DNA of 64,000 nt from Oceanobacillus manasiensis (lineage in GTDB: Bacteria; Bacillota; Bacilli; Bacillales; Amphibacillaceae). The position numbers were made by a program, and so were the translations under genes. The stretch spans positions 1,488,001 through 1,552,000 of the forward strand of contig NZ_CCDL010000001.1 of the NCBI RefSeq assembly GCF_000724085.1, in the 5' to 3' direction. Positions 57,258 to 64,000 of this stretch are shown in pieces; within the stretch, counting starts at the first letter, position 1; each line of letters opens with the position of its first letter. The notes below the pieces were generated by a model that saw nothing but the letters and a program-made list of their open reading frames with translations, ran no database searches and was not told the DNA's origin.

Positions 57258-58871
57258 ATGGACTCATTCACAAACCCATCCTATCCATATCCGGTAACAA
57301 GGCATGCAACATATGCCAAAAATGGGATGGTGGCAACATCTCAGCCTTTAGCTTCACAGGCTGGATTAGATATTTTAAAAAAGGGCGGAAATGCCATTGA
57401 TGCAGCAATCGCCACTGCAGCGTGTCTTACTGTTGTAGAGCCAACATCAAATGGCATTGGTGGAGATGCCTTTGCTCTTGTTTGGACAAAAGGGAAATTG
57501 CATGGCCTTAATGCTAGTGGACGTTCACCTGAAAGCATTTCGATCGAGGCAGTAAAAGAAAAAGGTCATGAATCAATCCCGACGCATGGCTGGATTCCCG
57601 TTACGGTACCTGGGGCGCCTGGCGCATGGGCGGAACTATCTAAAAAGTTTGGAAAGCTACCTTTGACAGAAGTTTTACAGCCAGCCATCACGTATGCAGA
57701 AGAAGGTTACCCTATCTCCCCAACCTTAGGAAAGTTTTGGTCTCGTGGATATGAGGTATTTAAGGAAAGACTAACAGATGACGTTTTTGAAAACTGGTTT
57801 AAAACCTTTGCACCAAAAGGGCGTGCTCCAAAAGTAGGTGAAATTTGGTCTTCAGCCGATCATGCAAAAACGCTTCGTTCTATTGCTGAAACCAAGGGCG
57901 AATCCTTTTATAAAGGAGAGATCGCCGAGAAAATTGCTGCTTTCTCAAAAGAAAATGATGGCTTCTTAACAGCAGAGGACCTAGCATCATACAAGCCAGA
58001 TTGGGTAGATCCAATTCGTGTGAATTACCGAGGTTATGATGTTTGGGAAATCCCACCAAACGGGCAGGGTATTATTGCTCTACAAGCACTAAATATATTA
58101 AAAGGCTTTACTTTTAATGAAAAAGAATCTGTTGATACATATCACAAACAAATTGAAGCAATAAAACTAGCCTTTGCCGATGGTCAAAAACATGTGACAG
58201 AAGAGAATGCTATGCATCATACTACAGCAGACATTCTAAGTGAAGCTTATGCGGAAACACGCAGGAAGCTCATCACAGATAAAGCGTTGTTGCCTGAAGC
58301 AGGGGAGCCGAACAGCAGCGGTACTGTCTACTTAGCAACAGCTGATGGTGAAGGAAATATGGTTTCCTTTATACAGAGTAATTATATGGGCTTTGGTTCA
58401 GGTCTCGTTGTACCAGAAACGGGAATAGCCTTGCAAAATCGCGGGCATAATTTTTCCATGGACCCTGATCATGTGAACGCATTGGCAGGTGGAAAGCGCA
58501 CGTACCATACAATCATTCCAGGATTCTTAACGAAGGATGACAAACCTGTTGGGCCATTCGGTGTGATGGGTGGATTTATGCAACCACAGGGCCATGTGCA
58601 AGTGGTAATGAACACAATCGACTTTGGTTTAAATCCGCAGGCAGCCTTGGATGCACCTCGTTGGCAATGGTTGAAGGAGAAACAGTTAGAAGTTGAAAAT
58701 CGTTTTCCGCATCATCTGGCACAAGGTTTGGCAGATAAAGGACATAAAATCCAAATTCAATTAGAGCCAAATAGCTTCGGTAGAGGCCAAATAATTTGGC
58801 GAGACCCGGAGACTGGTATTTTGATCGGTGGAACTGAATCACGTACGGATGGCACTGTTTCCGCCTGGTAA
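57258..58871 (+). CDS. Gamma-glutamyltransferase family protein (YwrD-like)
   Basis: 537-residue Ntn hydrolase of the gamma-glutamyltranspeptidase family. The alpha part has GGNAIDAAIATAACLTVVEP and NGIGGDAFALVW. Cleavage is expected before the Thr of SSGTVYLATADGEGNMVSF (about residue 355), where the family has GTTH. The gly-gly loop is less canonical than in secreted GGT. No signal peptide, so it is probably cytosolic, like B. subtilis YwrD, rather than the secreted Ggt. ATG 57258 with GAAGGAGCG upstream; the longer frame from 56985 is antisense to the regulator and rejected. Confidence 0.9.
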   Translation: MDSFTNPSYPYPVTRHATYAKNGMVATSQPLASQAGLDILKKGGNAIDAAIATAACLTVVEPTSNGIGGDAFALVWTKGKLHGLNASGRSPESISIEAVKEKGHESIPTHGWIPVTVPGAPGAWAELSKKFGKLPLTEVLQPAITYAEEGYPISPTLGKFWSRGYEVFKERLTDDVFENWFKTFAPKGRAPKVGEIWSSADHAKTLRSIAETKGESFYKGEIAEKIAAFSKENDGFLTAEDLASYKPDWVDPIRVNYRGYDVWEIPPNGQGIIALQALNILKGFTFNEKESVDTYHKQIEAIKLAFADGQKHVTEENAMHHTTADILSEAYAETRRKLITDKALLPEAGEPNSSGTVYLATADGEGNMVSFIQSNYMGFGSGLVVPETGIALQNRGHNFSMDPDHVNALAGGKRTYHTIIPGFLTKDDKPVGPFGVMGGFMQPQGHVQVVMNTIDFGLNPQAALDAPRWQWLKEKQLEVENRFPHHLAQGLADKGHKIQIQLEPNSFGRGQIIWRDPETGILIGGTESRTDGTVSAW

Positions 58872-58946
58872 GCCGGGTAGGCATTAATTGAAGATTAACA
58901 ACTAAAGAGAAATTCATCATAATTTTGTTGAAAAGGTTCGTGACGT

Positions 58947-59507
58947 ATGAAAACACATTGGAATTTATTTATCGCTTTCTTTCGTGTGGGGATACTTGGA
59001 TATGGGGGCGGGCCTGCTTCTATACCTCTAATTCAAAAGGAAGTAATTGAGAAATACAAATGGATGGATAATGAAGAGTTTGGTGACCTGCTCGCATTGG
59101 GAAACACCCTCCCTGGACCAATTGCTACAAAGCTTGCGGGCTATATAGGCTATCGAGTATCAGGAATTTGGGGTATGTTAAACGCAGTAATAGCAACCAG
59201 TGTCCCTACGATTCTCCTTATGATCATCTTACTTGGCTCGCTTTCCTCCATAAAAGGTTATGACTGGGTGCAGGGAATGACAGCAGCTGTAATCCCAGTT
59301 GTAGGAATGATGCTAGCTGTTTTAACCTGGCAATTTGTTGCGAAATCCGGTAGCGGACTAGGTTGGGTGAAAACTGCCATTATGGTGGTTATACTTTTTG
59401 TGCTTTTACAGTTGGTAGGTGTGCATCCTGGTATTATCATTGCCAGCTTGCTTGTCATTGCACTCCTTATTAAAGATAAACCAAGTAAGGAGCGTGATCC
59501 TTCATGA
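58947..59507 (+). CDS. Chromate transporter family, first half-protein (ChrA/YwrB-like)
   Basis: 186-residue membrane protein with about five to six helices and the CHR motifs GILGYGGGPASIPLIQKEVIEKY and LALGNTLPGPIATKLAGYIGY. Single-domain CHR proteins work in pairs with opposite topology. B. subtilis ywrA-ywrB (chr3N/3C) lie beside ywrC and ywrD, the same set as here. It may export chromate; the physiological substrate is unknown. ATG 58947 has a weak AAAAGG site. Confidence 0.9.
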   Translation: MKTHWNLFIAFFRVGILGYGGGPASIPLIQKEVIEKYKWMDNEEFGDLLALGNTLPGPIATKLAGYIGYRVSGIWGMLNAVIATSVPTILLMIILLGSLSSIKGYDWVQGMTAAVIPVVGMMLAVLTWQFVAKSGSGLGWVKTAIMVVILFVLLQLVGVHPGIIIASLLVIALLIKDKPSKERDPS

Positions 59508-60031
59508 TATATTGGGAAATATTTGTCGCCTTTTTCATACCAGGCATTCTCGGTTATGGTGGAGGACCTGCATCCATCCCACTTGTTGAAAATGAAGTGG
59601 TGGGCCGTTTTGAATGGATGAGTGTTCAAGAATTCAGTGAAATGCTGGCACTAGCTAACGCATTACCTGGTCCAATCGCAACAAAGCTAGCTGGATATAT
59701 TGGTTATGACGTAGGGGGCGTGCTTGGGGCGACTGTAGGTTTATTTGCGGCTGTAGCACCATCGTTAATTTTAATGATCCTTTTATTGCGCATTCTTTTT
59801 AAATATAAGGATTCTCCAAAAGTAAAAAGACTTACCCTGTTTGTGCGGCCAGTTATCGCAATCCTGCTTGGTGTCATGGCATGGCGCTTTTTATTCGAAT
59901 CCTATGAAGGAATAGGTATATGGCAGACAGTGTTTTTAACGGGAGCTAGTTATTTTCTAATTGAACGTATAAAGGTTCATCCTGCTTTTGTTATAGCTGG
60001 GGCATTAATATATGGAGGTTTTCTGCTATAA
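59504..60031 (+). CDS. Chromate transporter family, second half-protein (ChrA/YwrA-like)
   Basis: 175-residue partner of the preceding protein, overlapping it by four bases (ATGA). The motifs repeat as GILGYGGGPASIPLVENEVV and LALANALPGPIATKLAGYIGY, so the two genes come from an ancient duplication. Five to six helices. Expected to form a heterodimer with its neighbour. A positively charged loop (KYKDSPKVKR) lies near residue 105. Confidence 0.9.
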   Translation: MIYWEIFVAFFIPGILGYGGGPASIPLVENEVVGRFEWMSVQEFSEMLALANALPGPIATKLAGYIGYDVGGVLGATVGLFAAVAPSLILMILLLRILFKYKDSPKVKRLTLFVRPVIAILLGVMAWRFLFESYEGIGIWQTVFLTGASYFLIERIKVHPAFVIAGALIYGGFLL

Positions 60032-60136
60032 AAAAGTAGTATAGTAGTTGTTTCACTAAAAGCCGAAGTGGTGTCCCACATTACATGTAACCTGATTCAC
60101 TTCTCAAAACTAATTCCATTACATTTATACAAAATA

Positions 60137-60178
60137 AAAACGGAGCATATCACCTTTCAAAGGTGCTGCTCCGTTTTC
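60137..60178. terminator. Bidirectional terminator between convergent genes
   Basis: AAAACGGAGCA, CACCTTTCAAAGGTG and TGCTCCGTTTT form a stem with A run on the left and T run on the right, serving the chromate transporter genes and the HAD gene on the other strand. Confidence 0.9.
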
Positions 60179-60964
60179 TTATTTAAGCAAGCCGAGCTGT
60201 TTCAGTCCGTTTGCGATCCCCGACTCTGTTACAGTAGTGGTTTGGTGCTTCGCATAGGGTAGAAGTTCTGTAGCGCAATTTCCCATGGCGAATCCTTCTC
60301 CAACTGTTTGTAGCATTTCTTTATCATTCATCCCATCGCCAAATGCAATTGTTTGTTCCTTCCTAACACCTAAGCGATCCATAATCCGTTCTACAGCCAC
60401 ACCCTTGTTCACGCTTTGACGGATAATATCGTAAGAGTGTTCTGCACCTTCCACATTCACTTGCGACAAGTGTATATCTGCTTCTTTTTCATATGCTGCC
60501 ACATCTTCAGGTTGCAAATTCAGTAATGTGCCGCTAAGTACGTTGCTTGTTATTTCCTCTGTGAATTTTTCATTCTGTTTTAGATTAAAAATGTCGATGA
60601 ATTGCTTTGTTTTTGGATGGGTCATGTTTGTAAAATAATTTTTCTCAGCCGTATAGAAAACAATCTCGTTGTTTTGTTCTTTTGCTATTTTAAGAAACTC
60701 CTGTGTTGTACTCTCTTTCAAAGTCTCGTTGATTATAGTCTCTTCTTGGTAAATACCTAAGGCGCCATTATAACCAACAAAGGAATGTACATCTAGTTCC
60801 TCTGCAAGATCCATGATTTCATGTAGCGGCCTTCCTGTTGCTAGGAAAACTTCCACTCCTTGTCTTTTTACTTCTGCGATGGCATTCTTCGTAGATTCGG
60901 TGTATGTGTGATCTGGTTTTAAGATCGTTCCATCTATATCGAGGAATAATATTTTATATGACAT
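60179..60964 (-). CDS. HAD superfamily phosphatase, Cof type IIB
   Basis: 261-residue hydrolase: nucleophile Asp in FLDIDGTI at the N terminus, motif II VFLATGR near 47, a cap domain (about 85-185), and motif IV in AFGDGMNDKEMLQTVG near 212. Cof-type enzymes dephosphorylate sugar phosphates or flavin/PLP nucleotides; substrate not inferable. ATG 60964 follows AAAAAGGAGAGCC; the longer frame from 61009 is not supported. Confidence 0.93.
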   Translation of the reverse strand: MSYKILFLDIDGTILKPDHTYTESTKNAIAEVKRQGVEVFLATGRPLHEIMDLAEELDVHSFVGYNGALGIYQEETIINETLKESTTQEFLKIAKEQNNEIVFYTAEKNYFTNMTHPKTKQFIDIFNLKQNEKFTEEITSNVLSGTLLNLQPEDVAAYEKEADIHLSQVNVEGAEHSYDIIRQSVNKGVAVERIMDRLGVRKEQTIAFGDGMNDKEMLQTVGEGFAMGNCATELLPYAKHQTTTVTESGIANGLKQLGLLK

Positions 60965-61201
60965 GTGGCTCTCCTTTTTCTGTGCATAGTATATAGGAAA
61001 TTCTAACATAGTTTTTCATATAGGTGAGGAAATTAAACATCTCCAATCCCAACATAACGATTATACTGTGAGATAGAGCAAGTAAATCACATTTTTTACT
61101 TATTCTTTTAACTTATGTTCAATAGAGTGAAACTTTATCCTGTTTTCTTTCGTATATATAGTAATAAAACTATTTTGTATATTAAGAAAAAGGGGGCAAA
61201 C

Positions 61202-61663
61202 ATGATGAAAAAGCGATTCATTTTATTATCACTCTTTCTTGTACTTTTCCTTTCAGCTTGTAATGGTAACGACGAATTAGCTGGAAAAACCTTTAAACTT
61301 AGTTATCCATCCTTGGATCCAAACATGGCAATAGAGGGGGATGCTGATGATCCTGATAAATATGCGTCCCTTTTGACAGTAGAGTTTTTAGATGGAAAAT
61401 CATTCACGAGCTCTATTCAAAACGGAGAGGGAACATATGAATTAAATGACAATGTTCTTTTGCTTCATTTTAAAAATGACAATGAAATATTAAAACTAAG
61501 TTTAAATGTTAAAGAAAGTGAGATAGATTTCAGTACGTACGCAGCGGAAATTAGTGATGCTGATTATGAAATGACGAATACGGATAAAGTAAGTCATTTT
61601 AAAAATCTATATTTTGCATTAAATAAGGGTACTTATATTGAATTTATTGAAGTAAAAGAGTGA
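61202..61663 (+). CDS. Small lipoprotein, unknown
   Basis: 153-residue protein with a lipoprotein signal (MMKKRFILLSLFLVLFLSAC, Cys20). The mature part is mostly beta (TFKLSYPS, LTVEFLDGKSFTSSI, GTYELNDNVLLLHF), acidic, and of unknown function. ATG 61202 with AAAGGGGGCAAAC upstream. It stands alone with a terminator. The interval 61010-61201 holds nothing else recognised. Confidence 0.8.
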   Translation: MMKKRFILLSLFLVLFLSACNGNDELAGKTFKLSYPSLDPNMAIEGDADDPDKYASLLTVEFLDGKSFTSSIQNGEGTYELNDNVLLLHFKNDNEILKLSLNVKESEIDFSTYAAEISDADYEMTNTDKVSHFKNLYFALNKGTYIEFIEVKE

Positions 61664-61698
61664 TAAAGTATTTTTGCAATTAAAATTGGAACGAATTA

Positions 61699-61737
61699 TA
61701 AAAAAGCTTAGAGGAAAAACTTCTCTAAGCTTTTTCT
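61699..61737 (+). terminator. Terminator of the lipoprotein gene
   Basis: AAAAAGCTTAGAG, nine-base loop, CTCTAAGCTTTTT. Confidence 0.9.
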
Positions 61738-61811
61738 AGTGTGATCTAAAATGTGAATTACGGTGATAATCCCCACAGTATAACAAAAGAAGCTTTATTT
61801 GCATGAATTGG

Positions 61812-62582
61812 TTATATGTTTAATGATGTCTGCTTCTCATTTAATTCTTGTAGTTTTTTCGGCAACAGGCTTTCGATCTCTGGTACCAATAGTATTTCTG
61901 ATGCAAACGGAGCTAGTTGCTTATTCTCACCAACCATTACCGAATGTAAAGCATGTTGGAACATCGCAATGTCATTTACATCATTCCCAAATGCAATGTA
62001 CTCGCCGTCTTCTATTCCCAGCTGTTGCAATCCATGCCACTTATTAATACCACTAGGACTAATATCTAAAATTCCTTCATTGTCATGTTTGTTAAGCCCC
62101 ACATCTAACAAGCTCAACCTTTCTTCCATAGTCTCTATACCTGCAGACGCGAACAATAAAATCTTTACAATAGATTGTAGCTGGTTTAGTGGTATGTTCT
62201 TAGCACGGTTTTGAATATCTAGATTCTTTAATATAGGATGTGTAGCAGGACCAGTATAAGCATAATTCCATTCGCCATCTATTAAGTAATTAAGCTGGTT
62301 AATGTTAATTAAGGATAAAATTTCAGCAAGTGTTTCTTCACTAAACGTAAAGGCTGAAAGTATTTTGCCATTTTTAGCCACAAGCGAGCCGTTGCCTCCA
62401 ATCATAGGATAATGGTGGAAGCGTTCAGGTAAGACCGGAAGAATATCACGTATTGGTCTAGCTGAGGCAAATATTACCTCATGTCCGTCCTGTACCAATT
62501 GCTCCAATGATCTTAAGATTGTTTCTGAAACAGGCTCGCCTTTAAAACAAATCGTTCCATCTAAATCAAATACATAATTCAT
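61812..62582 (-). CDS. HAD superfamily phosphatase, Cof-like
   Basis: 256-residue hydrolase with FDLDGTICFKGEPVS at the N terminus, motif II FASARP, a C2-type cap (about 75-180) and motif IV AFGNDVNDIAMFQHA, where GND-ND replaces the common GDxxND. Distinct from the HAD protein at 60179-60964. Start ATG 62582 with TTTTGGGGG upstream. It diverges from the Crp-type regulator. Confidence 0.9.
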   Translation of the reverse strand: MNYVFDLDGTICFKGEPVSETILRSLEQLVQDGHEVIFASARPIRDILPVLPERFHHYPMIGGNGSLVAKNGKILSAFTFSEETLAEILSLININQLNYLIDGEWNYAYTGPATHPILKNLDIQNRAKNIPLNQLQSIVKILLFASAGIETMEERLSLLDVGLNKHDNEGILDISPSGINKWHGLQQLGIEDGEYIAFGNDVNDIAMFQHALHSVMVGENKQLAPFASEILLVPEIESLLPKKLQELNEKQTSLNI

Positions 62583-62670
62583 AAAATACCCCCAAAAAAC
62601 GTGTTCGTGTAACTATCATAGCAGGTTGTATTATAATGAAAAGGACATATGTCCCAAAAGGAGTGGTCAC

Positions 62671-63369
62671 ATGAAATTAATTCAAGATAAGAAATTTCTC
62701 TATAAAACCATAGAAAAGTACGAGCTTGATGAAATATTTGCTTTTCAAAAAGATCTACCTTGGACACTTCAATCTTTTAAATCACAAGAAATTATTCTAC
62801 ATGAAGGAAGAGAACTAGAATCATTGCTGTTTTTAGTAGAAGGAAAAGTAAAAGTAACTTCAAGTGTAGCAACGGGAAAATCACTTCTCTTACGGTTTGT
62901 GCAGCCATTTTCAATTATAGGAGATATTGAACTTGTAAGGGATGTTCCAGTTCAATCACAAATAAAGGCAGTAGAGGAGAGCCTCTTGATTGGTCTACCA
63001 CGAGACTATATAAAAAAGCATGAAATGGACAATCCCAAATTTTTGCAAATATTATTAGATCACGTGACCTACAAATTACAAACCTGTACGACAGCTTCCC
63101 GGGTGAATTCATTAGCATCTGTTGAGAACAGGTTTGCGAGCTATCTTTTGTCTACACATTCTGCTGATTCAGATCAACCTTTTGGTTTAGAATTAAAAAC
63201 AACAAACTTACAAGAGATAGCGGGGTTGCTTGGCACAACATACCGTCATCTTAACAGAGTAATTCAAAATCTTATCCAAAATGAGATTATAGAAAAGGAC
63301 AAGCACTTAATTCAAATACAAGATTGGGAACAGCTCGAAAAAATGTCCAACGGAATTCGTTATGAATAA
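62671..63369 (+). CDS. Crp/Fnr family regulator (YeiL-like)
   Basis: 232-residue regulator with an N-terminal cyclic-nucleotide-binding fold (about 20-135, LHEGRELESLLFLVEGKVKV) and a C-terminal winged HTH (about 165-225, TTNLQEIAGLLGTTYRHLNRVIQNL). No N-terminal Fe-S cysteine cluster as in Fnr. YeiL-type proteins act under starvation in E. coli. ATG 62671 follows AAAAGGAGTGG; a TATAAT lies at 62632-62637. Possible targets are the divergent HAD gene or the downstream DUF2798 gene. Confidence 0.9.
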   Translation: MKLIQDKKFLYKTIEKYELDEIFAFQKDLPWTLQSFKSQEIILHEGRELESLLFLVEGKVKVTSSVATGKSLLLRFVQPFSIIGDIELVRDVPVQSQIKAVEESLLIGLPRDYIKKHEMDNPKFLQILLDHVTYKLQTCTTASRVNSLASVENRFASYLLSTHSADSDQPFGLELKTTNLQEIAGLLGTTYRHLNRVIQNLIQNEIIEKDKHLIQIQDWEQLEKMSNGIRYE

Positions 63370-63483
63370 CTACCGATATATACCATCTCTACTTCAAACA
63401 AAATGGTCACAAAATGTTCACTTATGAAGATTTTTTAAAACCTATATAATAACAAAGTACTTTAGAAGAAGGGATGAGGGAAT

Positions 63484-63966
63484 ATGCCAACAACAAAAAA
63501 AGAAAGCTTTTATTTTGGATTAATGATGTGCTCAGGAATGGTTATTGTAATGACCTTTTATAATTTGTTCATGCAAGATCTGCTCGGGGTTATTCCGGTC
63601 ACAGGAATTATTTTTAATCTACTATTAGGATTTATCGTAGCATTTGCTTTGGATTTATATTTTGTGGGCCCTGTTGCGAGGAAAATTGCATTTTCACTAC
63701 CTATTAAACAAGACATGAAAATTGTTAAAATCCTGACCATGTCTGTCCTAATGGTTTTAGGAATGGTAATATGTATGTCGCTTTATGGATTGATAACTGC
63801 ATCCGTAGTGGGTGGTTTAGGAGAAGGCTCCTTGTTGGAAAGCTATGCTTCTATCGCCATGAAAAACGTGATCTTAGCATTGCCATTACAGCTTATCATC
63901 ATGGGACCGCTTGTGCGTTATGCATTTACTAAATTCGTTAAACGGAACGAAGTTAGTGTAGCTTAA
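63484..63966 (+). CDS. DUF2798 family membrane protein
   Basis: 160-residue protein with four predicted helices arranged as two DUF2798-like halves (FYFGLMMCSGMVIVMTFYN and ILTMSVLMVLGMVICMSLYG), each with the recurrent pattern G-MV-M-FYN/L-YG. It ends in a basic tail. Function unknown. ATG 63484 has GGGATGAGGG upstream. It follows a Crp-type regulator by 114 bases and may be its target. Confidence 0.85.
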   Translation: MPTTKKESFYFGLMMCSGMVIVMTFYNLFMQDLLGVIPVTGIIFNLLLGFIVAFALDLYFVGPVARKIAFSLPIKQDMKIVKILTMSVLMVLGMVICMSLYGLITASVVGGLGEGSLLESYASIAMKNVILALPLQLIIMGPLVRYAFTKFVKRNEVSVA

Positions 63967-64000
63967 ACAATGTATAATGCAAAATTAAAGAAACAGGCCG

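Overview
The window looks like chromosomal DNA of a low-G+C, Gram-positive, spore-former-type member of the Bacillaceae, probably a halotolerant Oceanobacillus/Virgibacillus-like genus. The genus is inferred, not proven. The grounds are AGGAGG-type ribosome binding sites with frequent GTG/TTG starts, TTGACA-N17-TATAAT promoters, a T-box leader, a cre site, CodY-like boxes and a GlpP-type leader hairpin, together with gene sets syntenic with Bacillus subtilis (ilv-leu; ywrABCD-like). No rRNA, tRNA, prophage, intact transposase or CRISPR array was seen. Most of the window is ordinary metabolic chromosome.

Layout. 1-2.3 kb: the end of an aldo/keto reductase gene, a 52-bp tandem array of perfect hairpins, an unknown ORF and a YuiD-like membrane protein. 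2.5-14.3 kb: branched-chain amino acid synthesis. ilvD has its own promoter and terminator. A T-box leader is followed by ilvB-ilvN-ilvC-leuA-leuB-leuC-leuD-ilvA, in which leuD carries an in-frame stop and ilvA has no normal start codon. 14.5-24.3 kb: mixed small genes (YitT, SRPBCC, transporter-like, GrpB, GNAT, secreted esterase, TetR/SDR pair). 24.4-31.3 kb, minus strand: a dTDP-Fuc4NAc synthesis and membrane glycosyl-transfer cassette. 31.7-32.9 kb: acyl-CoA dehydrogenase. 33.4-39.3 kb: an oppDFBCA peptide transporter with two upstream CodY-like boxes. 39.5-45.5 kb: asparagine synthetase, penicillin acylase family protein, YciI, and a preQ1 riboswitch with queF and a queuosine-precursor transporter. 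45.8-50.6 kb: glycerol and dihydroxyacetone use (glpF-glpK-dhaK-dhaL-dhaM). 52.0-56.1 kb: LytS/LytT two-component system followed by a CstA-type transporter. 56.6-60.0 kb: Lrp regulator, gamma-glutamyltransferase and a split chromate transporter. 60.2-64 kb: two HAD phosphatases, a lipoprotein, a Crp-type regulator and a DUF2798 protein.

How it works together. Much of the window concerns nitrogen and carbon supply. Branched-chain amino acid synthesis is read by a tRNA-sensing leader (candidate Ile codon), and peptide import probably answers to CodY, which itself senses branched-chain amino acids. Glycerol use carries catabolite control, and LytST-CstA resembles pyruvate-sensing BtsSR-BtsT.

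The least explained material is non-coding. Five separate intergenic loci carry tandem repeats with a period of exactly 21 bp in two sequence families. One locus carries ten 52-bp units, nearly all hairpin-forming. A two-copy dispersed element with stem-loops sits at 1.5 kb and inside the decaying end of the leu operon.
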